Source: Ophiobolus disseminans (taxonomy: Eukaryota; Ascomycota; Dothideomycetes; Pleosporales; Phaeosphaeriaceae). From it: DNA of 64,000 bases. Below are positions 11,001-22,532 of this stretch, piece by piece. How positions within the stretch are numbered: position 1 is the first letter of the stretch; the number at the start of each line of letters is the position of its first letter. The notes under the pieces were generated by a model that was not told the DNA's origin, did no database searches, and saw only the letters and a program-made list of their open reading frames with translations. The stretch spans positions 791,954-855,953 of the forward strand of contig MU006238.1 in assembly GCA_010093685.1 (NCBI GenBank), in the 5' to 3' direction. Position numbers and translations under genes: made by a program.

Positions 11001-14000
11001 TTTTGCGAAAGTTGATGATGTTCTGTCCAATGGATCGCAACGAGAGCCACGTCAACTGAAATATCTTCCCACGTACCCTTGGTTCAAAGAAAAGGAGTAT
11101 TGGTACGACAACCGTTGCCTCAATAGGCGGTTCCAGTCGATCACCAAGCCGGCGGAGCTCCTAGGTGTGGAATGGGAGATAGGCGCCTCCCATGAAGCTA
11201 AGTGGCGTTCCTTCCTTGACCCCCGCGAAACACCATGGCTGTTACAACATAAGCTAGATGGGGTTGCAGTCCTTCCGGGCGCGGCGTACATTGTGATGGC
11301 AGCGAGCGCTGCCAAACGAGTGTTTCGAAGCCAGAGTATGCAAATGATTGACATCCGCGACCTTCACTTCGAGATACCTATCGTTTTCCCCGATACAGAC
11401 ACTTCAATCGAAATAATCCTCACGGTTCTCAAAATACACGGTTCTACCACTCATGCGGAGGCAGAGTTCTTCATCGACTTCTGCAGTAATTCTCGGAACA
11501 ACGAGTTGATAACTGCAGCTCGAGGCACAATACATGTTAGATTCGGCTCCGATGCGGATAGAGCACATCCGGAACCTTTCGAATTGCCATCTCATTTGAC
11601 CACTATCGACACAGATCAATTCTATGATACCCTCGCTAAAGCTGGCTATGGGTATTCAGGTCCTTTCAAGAACATCCAGCAGTTGAAGCGCCGGATGGAT
11701 TTTGCAACTGGAGAGATCACGCCAACGAGTAGCGAACTCATCATCCATCCTTCGCTGATCGATGGCCTTTTCCAAGCTTCCTTCGCCGCGGAGAACTTTC
11801 CTGGTGACTCTTTATTGCCAAGCTTCCAAGTTCCCTCCTTAATACGATCCATCAAGATCTTTCCCATTCGCTGCGAGGAGGTTTTGTCGTCTGCTAGTGC
11901 AATTCATCTTTTTCGTGTCGAAGATGGCTCACAGCAGAACACCCCTCTCTCAGAACCCTTGCCATTCGGACTCGTTCGAACAAAGTTCTCAGAATATGCT
12001 GGGATCCTTGGAAGCACGTCGGGAACACTCTGCCAGGTGGAAGGTCTCGTCACAACGCCTTTTCAATTATCAGCCGCTGAAGATGACGTGTTCATGTTTC
12101 GGGAGACCACGTGGACACCCTGCTCTCCTTACCAGATTCTGGCCACAACAATTTCCATGTCAACGAACCGCGACCAACCGCTGGCTCTCGCATGTGAGCG
12201 AGTCGCCTTGTACTATGTGCGGGTGTTAAATGACAACATCACATTCGAAGAAGAGCGTGCCGCTCACCCAAACGTCCGTGTCTTCCTTGAGCATGCTCGA
12301 TTGACGCTGGTCGAAGCGGCCCTTGGCGTTCATCCCCACCTAGATCCTGACTGGCTCAAAGATGACAAAGATTTTATTGCGAGTATAGTTAAGAAATATC
12401 CAGGATCTATTGACCTGAAATGCATCGAAAAACTAGGTCGCGCATATCCAACTATTATAGCCGGGCAGGACACAGCAATCAGCATACTACTAGGAGATGG
12501 TGATCTAAACGAGATCTACCGTAGTGGTCTGGGGTTTCAAGAGGTCAACAACCTGTTTGCCGAGTTTGTCGGAAAGCTGACGGAACATTTGCCAAGGCTT
12601 AACGTACTCGAAGTCGGTGGTGGAACTGGCTCGGCCACCCGGAAGTTGCTCGCAACATCGTTCTTCGCCCACTACACTTTCACCGATATCTCGCCTGGGT
12701 TCATCGGCCCAGCTCAAGCGGCTTTTAAGCAGTATGGTGACCGAATGAGCTTTGGAACCTTCGACATAAACAGAGACCCAGAGGTCCAAGGATTCGAGTT
12801 GCACTCATACGAGTTGGTGGTCGCTTCCAACGTTATCCATGCTTCGGCCAACGTCCCGGCAATTTTGAAACGACTTCGATCCCTCTTACGTCCTGGAGGA
12901 TACCTTGCTTGTGTAGAACTAGCCGACGTCCAAACGATTCGGAATTCCTTCATCATGGGCACCTTGGATGGCTGGTGGTCTGGGCACGGTGTAGACCGTT
13001 ACTGGACACCTGCAATGAGCAAACAGAAGTGGCACAAGTATCTCAAAAGGGCAGGATTTGGTGGCATCGATGCCATTACACCCTCATCCGACCCTACAAT
13101 CTGCCCTTATCGGGTATTCTGTTCGCAGGCTGTCGACGAACGCGTATTGACTCTACGGAAACCTTTGACTCAAAGACTGCCTCATGCGTCAGACGAGCTA
13201 CTTATCTTGGGCACCAAATCTTTGAAGTATCCCGACCTCCTACAGCAGGTCGAAATCCTTGTTGCGCCTTCTTTCAGCAAAATACATCGGCTAAGTAGTC
13301 TGGACGATCTTGAGTCTACGCTCACTGTCCCTTATGCCGTTCTATCATTCCTGGATCTGGATAGCCCTGTATTCCCCTCACTCACGCCATTGAGGTGGGC
13401 AGCTTTTCAGAAACTGTTGTCTGATGCTACTGATGTCCTCTGGGTTACTCATGGGGCGCTTGGTCCGATGAATATCAACGAGCTGTACCCGAGCATGATG
13501 GTAGGACTGGGTCGCAGCATCCGGAACGAGATGTCCCACTTGCGGCTGGCCTGCATTGACTTCGATGTGTACGATCAACTTGCTGCAAGACAAATTGCTG
13601 AATGTACGCTTCGATGGTACGCGATGGGAAAATGGAGTGCAGAAGGATGGAGTGACGACGCCCTCTTTCCACAACAAACGGAACTCGCAATAAAGAATGC
13701 ACAGCTGTTCGCCCCGATTGTGCGGAAATCGAAGCAACGAAACGACCGATACAATTCGCAACACCGGCGTATCTTCGAGAAGGTGTTGGCATATGATCAA
13801 CCGGTGGAGCTTTATTACAAGCTCTCAGCCAATCGCTATGTCCTTCGAGGACTACCATATGTGCCAGGCCATATGACTTCGATATCGACGGCGCTCGTGG
13901 GCATGTTTTACACCACAGTATTTGCATTCAAGATAAAAAACACTGGTTACCTGTTTCTCGGTTTCGGCATTCTGGACAATGGCTCGTCGGTGCTCACGCT

Positions 14001-15825
14001 TTCGGATGCTATCGGCTCAATTCTTCGGTTACCATCTAGCTCGCTGCAGCCGTGCAACGTCTCAAGAGAATTGGCTCAACGCTATCTAAATGCGGTTGCA
14101 GCTCGATTGGTGGCTGACCGTCTTGTGAACTCTTCTCGATCAAGCGGGGTCTTGGTAGTGCTCTGCAGAGATCCACTCTGGATGTCAGCCATCCAGACAA
14201 TGGCTATCAACCGCTCTTTACGTGTGGTCTTTGTTACAAGCCAGCCGAATTTCGAAACACAGAGAGCAACGTACCTCCATCACAACAGCCTGGACCACAT
14301 ACTCCGACAGCAGATCCCAATGGATACGTCTATGGTTGCCAACCTCTCTACCCATCAGGATGACGAGATTCTCTTTTCGCGGATATCCGACATCCTCAGT
14401 CTGGCGCCAGTGAAGATGCGGGACAATTCTGCCTTCTTCAAGAATAAGTCATCCGGCTTTGATGAAGTGCGAAGTTCATCAAAATGCACATCGGCTATCA
14501 AAGATTGCATGAAGGAGGTCACTCTTATATCAAATTCACAATGGCAGTCAGCAAATACCTTCATTCTCACGCCAACAGATGCTCTCAAAGAACAGACACA
14601 CCCTGCATCAACCATCGTTGACTGGACGAGCGATGAAGAGTTACCGGTGACTATTCTACGTGCTACAAAGGATGTAGATTTCTCTCCTACGAAGACGTAC
14701 TTGATCGTAGGGAGCAGCGATATCGCACAGTCGATCTGCGAGTGGATGATTAGTAGCGGTGCGCGATTCATCGCTGTTGCAAGCCGTAACGTGGAGCATC
14801 TCACTGACTGGGCGAAAGACATGGCTACTAAAGGCGCATTCATTCATGTAGCTGCGATGGATGTCACCAACGGCGATTCTGTCACCAGATATATCGCAGG
14901 ACTTCGCGCGGGACACAGCTCTTGTCAAGTTGCAATGCCAGCTTTTGGCGGAGTGATTCACCTCGCGCTCGTGCTTCGGGACACCATATTCGCAAACATG
15001 TCATTCGAGGACCTCAAAACTGTAACGGATGTGAAAGAAAAGGGTAGCCTGATCCTACATGAGCAGCTCAAGGACGACAATCTGGATTTCTTTATCTTGA
15101 CATCGAGCATCTCATACGTGGTTGGAAATCCAGGACAAGCAAACTATGTTAGCGGTAACGCTTTCATGGTCTCCCTGGCGAATCATAGACGGCGGCTAGG
15201 TCTTTCCGCATCCGTTGTGCATCTGGGTCGCGTCTCAGGCATCGGATACATCCTTCGGACCGCTAAAGACAAATCACACGCCTTCAACAGCGAAGACCTG
15301 CGTTCGGTAGGCGTCTATCCCATATCCGAAAGAGATCTGCATCAAATTTTTGCCGAAGCTGTCCTTGCAAGCCCAGCAAGCTCTGAAACGTCCTTCGAGA
15401 TCATTACAGGCCTTCGGGACATCGAACCCGACATGCTCGGCCGTTGTGCTTGGGCGAAGAACCCTCGCTTCGCTCATCTATTAACCAGTGCCAGCGCTAC
15501 GAGGCAGGCACAGCCTGCAGCGACGACGTCGGTTCGCCAACAACTCAATGAACAGGCTTCTGCGCCTTGTACATCAGCGACGGACAAGACTTACGACATT
15601 GTCAAAACAGCCTTTGTCGAGAAACTTAAGATCCTACTGCAGATGGATACCATTGACATGGATGTCAACTTGATAGAGCTGGGCATTGACTCTCTCGTTG
15701 CAGCGGATGTCAGCAATTGGGCAAGGAAAGAGTTGAAGGTCGAGGTACCCAACACGCTCATTCTCGGCGGTGCAAGCGCTGTAGACATTGTCGATGTCGT
15801 TGTTAAGCAATTGAATCGTGGTTAG
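8027..15825 (+). CDS. Highly reducing polyketide synthase, KS-AT-DH-MT-(remnant ER)-KR-ACP
   Basis: Six exons (8027-8718, 8764-8917, 8982-9093, 9143-9472, 9526-9933, 9995-15825) splice to 2508 codons plus a stop. Introns are 45-64 bp, and each junction restores a conserved block. KS: Cys180 (VDSACSSS), His319 (EAHGTGT) and His362 (GHTEGAAG). AT: GHSSGE with Ser657. DH: His984 (HKLDGVAVLP) and Asp1155 (HPSLIDGLFQ). C-methyltransferase: VLEVGGGTGSA (about 1436-1445). KR: Tyr2283 and Asn2287 (ANYVSGN). ACP: Ser2465 (GIDSL). The product would be a methylated, partly reduced polyketide made in the cytosol. The ER segment (about 1870-2000) is short and lacks the Gly-rich NADPH loop, as in LovB and PKS-NRPS enzymes. 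The KR cofactor loop is altered (VGSSDIAQ). There is no thioesterase, C domain or visible trans-ER, P450 or transporter within the window. Confidence 0.9.
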
Positions 15826-16504
15826 GTGAGTCTGAATGCTTGCAGGTGCAACAAGCACGGGGACTGAATTACTTTGCTAGCCGTGCACCCACTGTCGGTG
15901 ATGGATGAGCTTCTAGCTTGGGATGGTGGTGATAGAGTATGCTGGTCATTTCTTTTTTTCGCTCTCTCTCACCTGTGTGGCTTTGGTGATATGGGTTGAG
16001 ACAGGGTAGGTCTGCTATTGCCATGGTCGACGTCTTTTACTACTTATAACAAGACGTTCATGTATACAATCTCCTCTCATTCATTTTCTATTCTCTTCTC
16101 AGCCTCAATTACTTACCCTGATCTTTCACTACTCACTCGGAAGGCGGTGAAGTCCTGGTGAGTCACACACCAGCTCTACATCTTATGTTCTCTTTCTCTC
16201 GACATACATGAGATTTAGTTTTTTCTTCCCTTCGTTTCTTTAATATATCTAAACAATTTTGTAAGGAAGGCATCCATGTGAGCCCACACCATGCAGGCGA
16301 GACGGACTCTCCGTTGCAGGTCCGAATATGGCGTGAGGCGGATGAGGTCACCCACCCAAGACCACGAGGTACGCTAGAGTTCACTTTCACCGCCGCATTG
16401 ACTCACCGCGCGTTAGTGTGTGCTCAGCCTGGGGTTGCCATAAACTTTCACAGCTAATCTCGAAAATTGTTTGAACACCACCACGCAACACCGCCTTTGC
16501 CAAG
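15826..16504. other. Intergenic after the PKS
   Basis: About 680 bases. The first part should contain the PKS 3' end. Pyrimidine-rich runs (TTTCTTTTTTTCGCTCTCTC near 15950, and 16190-16250) resemble promoter CT-tracts of the next gene. No condensation domain, release enzyme or other biosynthetic coding sequence follows the ACP stop. Confidence 0.4.
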
Positions 16505-18520
16505 ATGCCGGTGATCAAGAGAGAAGAGAGTCCTGAGCCATCGATAAATTCCCTTGCACCTCCAGTGCCTCCACCTGAGTCTTCACGCACTTCAAAAGCT
16601 GGTCGATGGTTCCAGAGCGACGATGCAGAGGATGTGAAGCCGCCAATGCCACAAACGCCACCAGTTTCGACGCTGCGTCTGGCAACCAAACAGGTACATC
16701 GATCTTCAAAGAGTAAGTCAACACAAAGTGCACCCTGTCTGGAATTCACAATCGCATGGGCGGTTCCGCCAGAACACACTTGTTTACAGGCTTTTCATCT
16801 CATTTCGTCTTGCCTCTGTCATGGCAACGGAACGTGTCAACAATACATGAACATCGACGAGAACAATATCCACCACAACACCAACACCACCCAATTTCAC
16901 ACTTGTCAATCATCTTACACAGCCAAAGAACCGCTACGCCGATTCGGATTGCACAAACGTTGGCGACATGGAAGACTACGGGAATACTGACTACCTCTTA
17001 GGTGGGGCAGTGTATCGGGATGCAGGGTATCAATCAGTTCTAGATGAAGAGACAGTCATCGTTCCACGCACGCAGCTCGGGGATCTGCAGTATCACGTTC
17101 AACTCCTCCAGAACGCTAATACCACGAGCGAAGAGAAAGGTCAGTTCCACGTTCCGCGAGAACAGCTTGTATGCCGACACCGAGGATCGTGTCCGTTAAT
17201 TATACTCGACAATCGCCCGCAGCTTCTCCTGCCCTGCGTCAATCCCTCGGCTGATGAGCACCTGCTGACTTTCACAGTACGAGAGCAAGAGCGCGTCATC
17301 CGAGAGCTCGTCAGCTTCAACCACCGTATGCACTCATCGATGGCGGATCTTCACCGACGCCTCTCCCTTGTTGAATCCGCGCAGACCTTTAATCACAAGT
17401 TCCCGGAGCCGGTTCGTGCCACGGGATACGATGCCGTCGAGGGCAGGCGGTCGCGCAGCCCATCGCCGGTCGCCCAAAACTATAGGAATCGCGAGACGCC
17501 ATTGAGCATAGGGAAGGTTAGAGGTCGCAAACAGTTGCAGATCGAGGTTCCTGGCAAGATGTACCAGCCTGCGGGCACGGGCCTGCAGACACCTGCCACC
17601 TCGCTCATGGTACGATCACAACGTTGTGAAGCTATACCGGCTGCTTGATCGCAAAACTGACTTTACCCCAGTCCAAGTTCCCCTCTCGCACGCCGAACCT
17701 TCCTCTCACGCCTGGCCGTTTTGGACCTCCTCCGAGCGCCAGGAAGACCAGCACGTTTATCACCAAGCGCGGCATCCATAACCTCGGCAACATGGTGCCT
17801 CCCACGTACTCGCGGATACCTCTAGTCCCTCTCACCGACAGTGAGGTCATTGTATTCTTCTTCAATGCCCTGGCCCGACCGAACGTCTCACTGCGTCTGT
17901 ACGCCCGGGGATGGGGTCCTCAGCAGATCTGTGAGGTGCTGAACTCGCATCGTGAGATCGAACCCCCATATCTTCGAAACACTTGCAGTGTGAAGTGCAC
18001 TACCGCCATCAAGAAGGGTCGAGAGAAGTATGGAGAACAGTGGGAGGCCGAGACACGCAAAATCTTCGAGGACAAGGTTGTCTGCAGGGATGAAAAGGCT
18101 ACCGACATGATCTGCCTCGATCCTGATGAGCTCCATCGCTCAGTGGATTTCGAAATCCTGGACATGTGCAAGGGCCTGAAGAAGTTTCCCGGCAAGGATG
18201 ATGGCGGAATCTTCACTCGTTGTGTTCAGTACTGCCAGGAAAACGATGCGCCATACAAAGTCTCGAACGTCTGGGAGCTAGCCTCCGATCTCGCCGCCGG
18301 CATCACCCCAAAGCGCATCGTTTCAGACTCGTCGACTTCTTCAGGTGGCTTCTCAGAGGCGCTAGCATCTGCTCTCAAGGCGTCCAATCACGGAGAGGAA
18401 GACATGGAGGATGATGAAGAAGAAGAAGGCGGCACCGGCTCGCAGGAGGGCGACGAGTTCTCCGGCGACGACTCGGTCATGGGCGGAGCTGAAGAGGCCG
18501 AGACGCAGGAGTCGGATTAG
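16505..18520 (+). CDS. Family A protein 1 (unrecognised), diverged member with acidic tail
   Basis: The main model is exons 16968-17139, 17278-17609 and 17672-18520 (450 residues). The last intron, 17610-17671 (GTACGA, AACTGAC, CAG), is firm. The one at 17140-17277 is in frame and may be retained. An upstream exon 16505-16693 (MPVIKREESPEPS) joins in phase to 16923 and is likely but unproven. The protein has a basic, Ser/Pro-rich N-terminus and a possible heptad segment (REQERVIRELVSFNHRM). It then carries the two blocks shared with other genes here: LTDSEVIVFFFNAL...VSLRLYARG (about 17840-17915) and FTRCVQYCQEND...VWELASDL (about 18212-18290). It ends in a Glu/Asp tract (EDMEDDEEEE). It is the most diverged family A member. 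Function is unknown; charge pattern and the IKREE SUMO-like motif hint at a nuclear protein. Confidence 0.6.
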
Positions 18521-19397
18521 GCCACGTGGGCTACGATAACTGGGAGTGTTTCGCAAGGTGGCATGATATGTGTGCACATAGCTGTGGCGCTATGTATGCG
18601 CACGGCGGCATTGTGTTGCATCGGTGCCTATGTGGATGCTTGGCTACCTGCATATCTGGTTAGAAGGGAAGGACGGAAAAGACCCAGAGTCGTTGACGAT
18701 AATTAACTACATGTAAGATACCCTCAAGTGTGGAGACAAGGTACTGGAAGGAGGTTTTGCACAGTGTCGGCATAGCACGGCTTAGCAATTGGAATCAACA
18801 CGATGCCCCATGTTCACTGCAAAATGATGGCTGAAAAGCATTGCGACACTGAACTTTGCAGGTGATGAAAGAGGTCTTCGAACAAACAACATAACAGTTA
18901 AGACGAGTCGAATGTTAGGATGGTATAGATAGTATGGTTGGTATGGTTGGTGGGGCAGGCGCATTGCACAGACACTACTCACAACACGACGAAGCATTAT
19001 GACCTTCACAGCGTCAGTGTCACTCAAGCTCGGTTAACAAGCCTATAGAAGTACTGATTACCAATTTACTTGTGTGCGCTCTCGGTAGCCAGAAAGGAGG
19101 TGGCTGGGAACAGTTTTGCAGGTGAGAGAGGCCCTTTAGTTAGATCGAAACTCTGCTCCCTAACCGAAACCCCAAACCCCTCGCAACTACGATACGCATT
19201 TTTGGTTGAGCCAAGGGGCGCACCTACGAGCAGGAAGTATCGCAAGCCCATATAAAGTACGACTACCGACAGCTCTTCATTGCCAATCTTCCTGTCCACG
19301 ACACTCCGTCCTCGCCACTACCAAGCGACTACTCCAACAGCACCAAAGTACCTTGATAATTCCCGTCGCACGCTCAGCAGCGTGGCTTACCACGAGC
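18521..19397. other. Intergenic
   Basis: About 880 bases without a supported gene. A frame is open from 19206 in phase with the next gene. The ATG at 19398 is preferred as start because the upstream part reads like 5' leader and has no low-complexity continuity. An AAGTATCGCAAGCCCATATAAAG stretch (CATATAAAG near 19249) is a plausible TATA box about 145 bases before that ATG. Confidence 0.4.
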
Positions 19398-21305
19398 ATG
19401 GACTTCTTCAATCAGCTCCTTACGACGGACTTCTCGCAGACATCGCAACTTCCGCAGAACAACGGCAACGGCAACGGCAACATGAGCGGCAAGCCTCCCC
19501 CACAAGCGCCTAACGTGCAAGGTCAGCGCAGCCAAATGCAGCCTGCGGGAGCACAGCTCAACATGACTTTCCTCACCTCCATGCCCTCACAAGCGCAACT
19601 TCATCCTCAGCGCCAAGTTCAGCAGCAGCGTCCACAGTCGCAGACTGCGCGGATGTCAACATTCTGGAACCAACAGGCCGGGCCAGACTTCAGCCATGCA
19701 ACGAACATCGCCGCCCAGGCTCGCGCTCGGGGTGTGCAGAATCAACTCAACACGCAACAGCGGTCACATGTCTCTACCCCCGACAACCCAAATGCCATGA
19801 CCGCCAATCAGCGCCTCGCTGAGATTGCGAGGCAGAAGCAGCTTAAGAACCAGGTGAAGAAGGGCCAGCAGAACCGAGGACAGCAGGTCATGTCGCCTTA
19901 CGCCACGCCCCCACAGCGTCTACCTTCAGGACTCTGTCAACCCACTCCGCAGCAGACGCCCTCAACGCAGCGTGTCGCCGGCTCAGCCCAACAGATGCCC
20001 ATTGATCTTACCTTCGACGATAGCAACATGGCGCCTGCCAACTATCAGCCAGGCCGTCCAGGAACCACCCAGCCGGCTCAGCAGCGCACCCCCACGGACC
20101 CTCACGGCCAGGCGATCAACTACCAGCACGCCCCTGCAGAACAGGCTCAAGTGCCCAAATATCAGCGTATTCCTACCGGCCAGGTTACCTACCAGCAGGG
20201 CGTCACTATAGGACAGGCTCAAAAGTCGTACAGCCAGCGGGGCTCTCCTGGGCAAGGTCTCAGTCAGCAGCGCGTCACCCCAGGGCAGACTCAAGGTCTT
20301 AACCAGCAGCACATTACTCCAGGACAGGCTCAGACGCTTAACCAACGTGTCTCTCCTGCGCAAGGTCGTAACCAGCAGCTCGCTACTCCAGGGAAGACCC
20401 CAGTGTACAATTTCGTGGCGCCCTCTCGAAGCCAGCAATCACCTCCCGGATGCTTCAGCTCACCACAAGTCCGTACGCCCGAGCCCAATCTGCAACAGCA
20501 AACCCCGCCATCAAGTGTTCTAGGTCAGAAGCGGGTATTCGATAACATCGCCGGCACTAAGGCACAGGTCTACAAGCGACAGGCAACGACAGGAGCCAAC
20601 GGCTCACCTCACGCGCACGCTGTCCAACCTACTGCGAATATCCAGGCTCAGTATGCAAGGCAGCGACAAGAGGCACAGATGTTTAAGCAGCGACAGGACG
20701 CACACACGCTTAAGCAGCAGGAAAATGCACAAATGCTTAAGCAGCAACAAGAAGCTGCTGCGCATAATGCTGCCCAAGAAAAGGCTCGCCGTGATCATGC
20801 CCAGAAGCTAGCACGGGAGCAGGCAGTCCAAGCACGATTTAACGAGAAGGCCCTTGCTGCCGAAGCTAAGCGTGTCGCCGACAAGCAAGCAAAAGCTGAG
20901 AAGAAGGCCAAGGCCGCTGAAGCCAAGAAGGCAGCAGCAGAAGAGGCCAGGTATGCAGAGGAAAAGCGCAAGTACGACGGATATACTGTCGAGAAGGAGA
21001 CCAAGCTCGTTCGCCTCGAGGTCCTCCGACATGACCGCTTCGCCATCTACCACCATTATAACGAATACCTTGAGCTCTTTCCCCTCGACAAAGATGCCGG
21101 CGAGAGGAGGGACCCATACCTGAACTACCTCCTCGCCAACCGAAAGATGCCTTACGACGCGGACTCCGACCTCGCCCTCGCTATCACTTACGCTCAAGCC
21201 AACTGGGAGAGGTACATGCAGTATCCAAGGGATATCACGCAGGCTGCCAACGCGCAGCGCGAAAAGGTAGCTAACATTGCCGCTGGCGGCATTCAGAAGC
21301 GCTAG
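19398..21305 (+). CDS. Gln-rich low-complexity protein with coiled coil and short C-terminal domain
   Basis: A single exon of 635 residues starting MDFFNQLLTTDFSQ. The first two thirds are Gln/Pro-rich and contain a degenerate repeat of about 15 residues (QRVTPGQTQGLNQ, QHITPGQAQTLNQ, QRVSPAQGRNQ) near 20230-20400. From about 20655 to 20990 it is Lys/Glu/Ala/Gln-rich with heptad character (KQRQDAHTLKQQENAQMLK, then AEKKAKAAEAKKAAAEEA), a long coiled coil. The last 110 residues look globular (LVRLEVLRHDRFAIYHHYNEY, LAITYAQANWERYMQYPRD). The final motif faintly resembles the CVQYA...FPRDF block of family A, which may be chance. Prion-like Gln-rich plus coiled-coil architecture is common in transcription-related and RNP scaffold proteins. 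No specific function is assigned. Confidence 0.7.
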   Translation: MDFFNQLLTTDFSQTSQLPQNNGNGNGNMSGKPPPQAPNVQGQRSQMQPAGAQLNMTFLTSMPSQAQLHPQRQVQQQRPQSQTARMSTFWNQQAGPDFSHATNIAAQARARGVQNQLNTQQRSHVSTPDNPNAMTANQRLAEIARQKQLKNQVKKGQQNRGQQVMSPYATPPQRLPSGLCQPTPQQTPSTQRVAGSAQQMPIDLTFDDSNMAPANYQPGRPGTTQPAQQRTPTDPHGQAINYQHAPAEQAQVPKYQRIPTGQVTYQQGVTIGQAQKSYSQRGSPGQGLSQQRVTPGQTQGLNQQHITPGQAQTLNQRVSPAQGRNQQLATPGKTPVYNFVAPSRSQQSPPGCFSSPQVRTPEPNLQQQTPPSSVLGQKRVFDNIAGTKAQVYKRQATTGANGSPHAHAVQPTANIQAQYARQRQEAQMFKQRQDAHTLKQQENAQMLKQQQEAAAHNAAQEKARRDHAQKLAREQAVQARFNEKALAAEAKRVADKQAKAEKKAKAAEAKKAAAEEARYAEEKRKYDGYTVEKETKLVRLEVLRHDRFAIYHHYNEYLELFPLDKDAGERRDPYLNYLLANRKMPYDADSDLALAITYAQANWERYMQYPRDITQAANAQREKVANIAAGGIQKR

Positions 21306-22532
21306 AAGCGTCACATGAGACGGCACACCAGCACCAGCAGGTTCCGGTAGCGGACAAACATGAGGAACTGCTTGGATACAAATCAGCCGAAGAGATTCAC
21401 AGAATGGACACAGCGCAAGGAGAGGCTCAGGATAGTCTTAGATTGATTCACTGTTCGATTTGCTCTTATACGCGATATGCATGCACGGCTGAGCCGGTGA
21501 CTTGCCTTGTGCAGGGCGGCAGGAAACATCGGTCTGCTCACTCATCACCATCATCATCATGGGGTCAGCAGGTTTGCTGGCTATTTCTAAGAAACGAAAT
21601 GGAAAAGCGAAAATGCCATTGATGGTTCACAGTGATGTGCATTGCTATTGTGACGTTTCGCTAACCTTTGAGATGTTTGAGTGTGGCTTGAGTTCGTTGC
21701 AACTAGAATGCCGAAGAGCTACCCACTCCTAGCGAATTTCTCAGTTGCACAGCTTGCCTTTGGAAGAGTGAATCTAGCCATCACATGCTTCATCCTTTCA
21801 CCCACAATCAATTTTGGCCAGTGCGCGGATAAGCGAGCGCGCTAGTGCTTTGGCGAATCAAAAGCGCGGGATCGATCGCGAACCTGTCACGTCTGCTTTC
21901 CACGACGACTATGTCATATCGATTTTGACAATCGTATCGTTGGCGTTTGTGTTTCAGTCGCGTGCGTTGTGTTCTGTCTAGGCAATGCTCTGGTTTTTGA
22001 CAAAATGGGAGGCTGGCTAACATGGCGTTGCTCTTGTGTCTTTGGTAGCGCACTTCTGCCCTCCTGACATCAGCGCATCCAAGTAGTCTGTTAGCGAAGT
22101 CCCGCATTTTTCATATCCTTCATATCTACGCCAAACCCTCCCTTTCTTGAGTTGTTGTGTCCAGTTAAATATACCCACAGCATTTTTGGGTTAGGGTATG
22201 GGTCTTCCTAAGCCAATTGCATGTACGAGCATTTGTTGTGTGGTTCAGATGCTTGTTGTAGTAGTTGCAGCCTCGTTGCCTGAGGGGCAATCAGGTGAAA
22301 TGCAATGTTGCTCTTGGCGCCTGGAAAGGGACCGAAATTCACTCTTGAGCATATAAGTACCAAACGAGTGATGAGCAGCTCATACGCGACGCGCCAAGTA
22401 GGCTACAACGGATGAATTGACGAGAGGCGCTCTTCAATATTCCAGGAGAAAGAATCCGACCGAAGATCTTCCTCACCACTAAGGAGCGTCAACTCTTCCT
22501 GCACTGTTCATCGACCCTGAGCGACTTCAACC
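21306..22532. other. Intergenic
   Basis: About 1.2 kb between two same-strand genes. Short open frames at 21404-21732 and on the minus strand at 21808-22107 have no recognisable features. A single GGGTTAGGG at about 22188-22196 is not a telomeric array. Confidence 0.4.

Noticed and set aside
15594..15825. Possible PKS-NRPS hybrid, because the ER is of the PKS-NRPS/LovB type
   Set aside because: The ACP is followed within about 110 codons by a stop, and no condensation or adenylation motif occurs downstream.
22188..22196. GGGTTAGGG, telomere-like
   Set aside because: A single occurrence in unique intergenic sequence, not an array.
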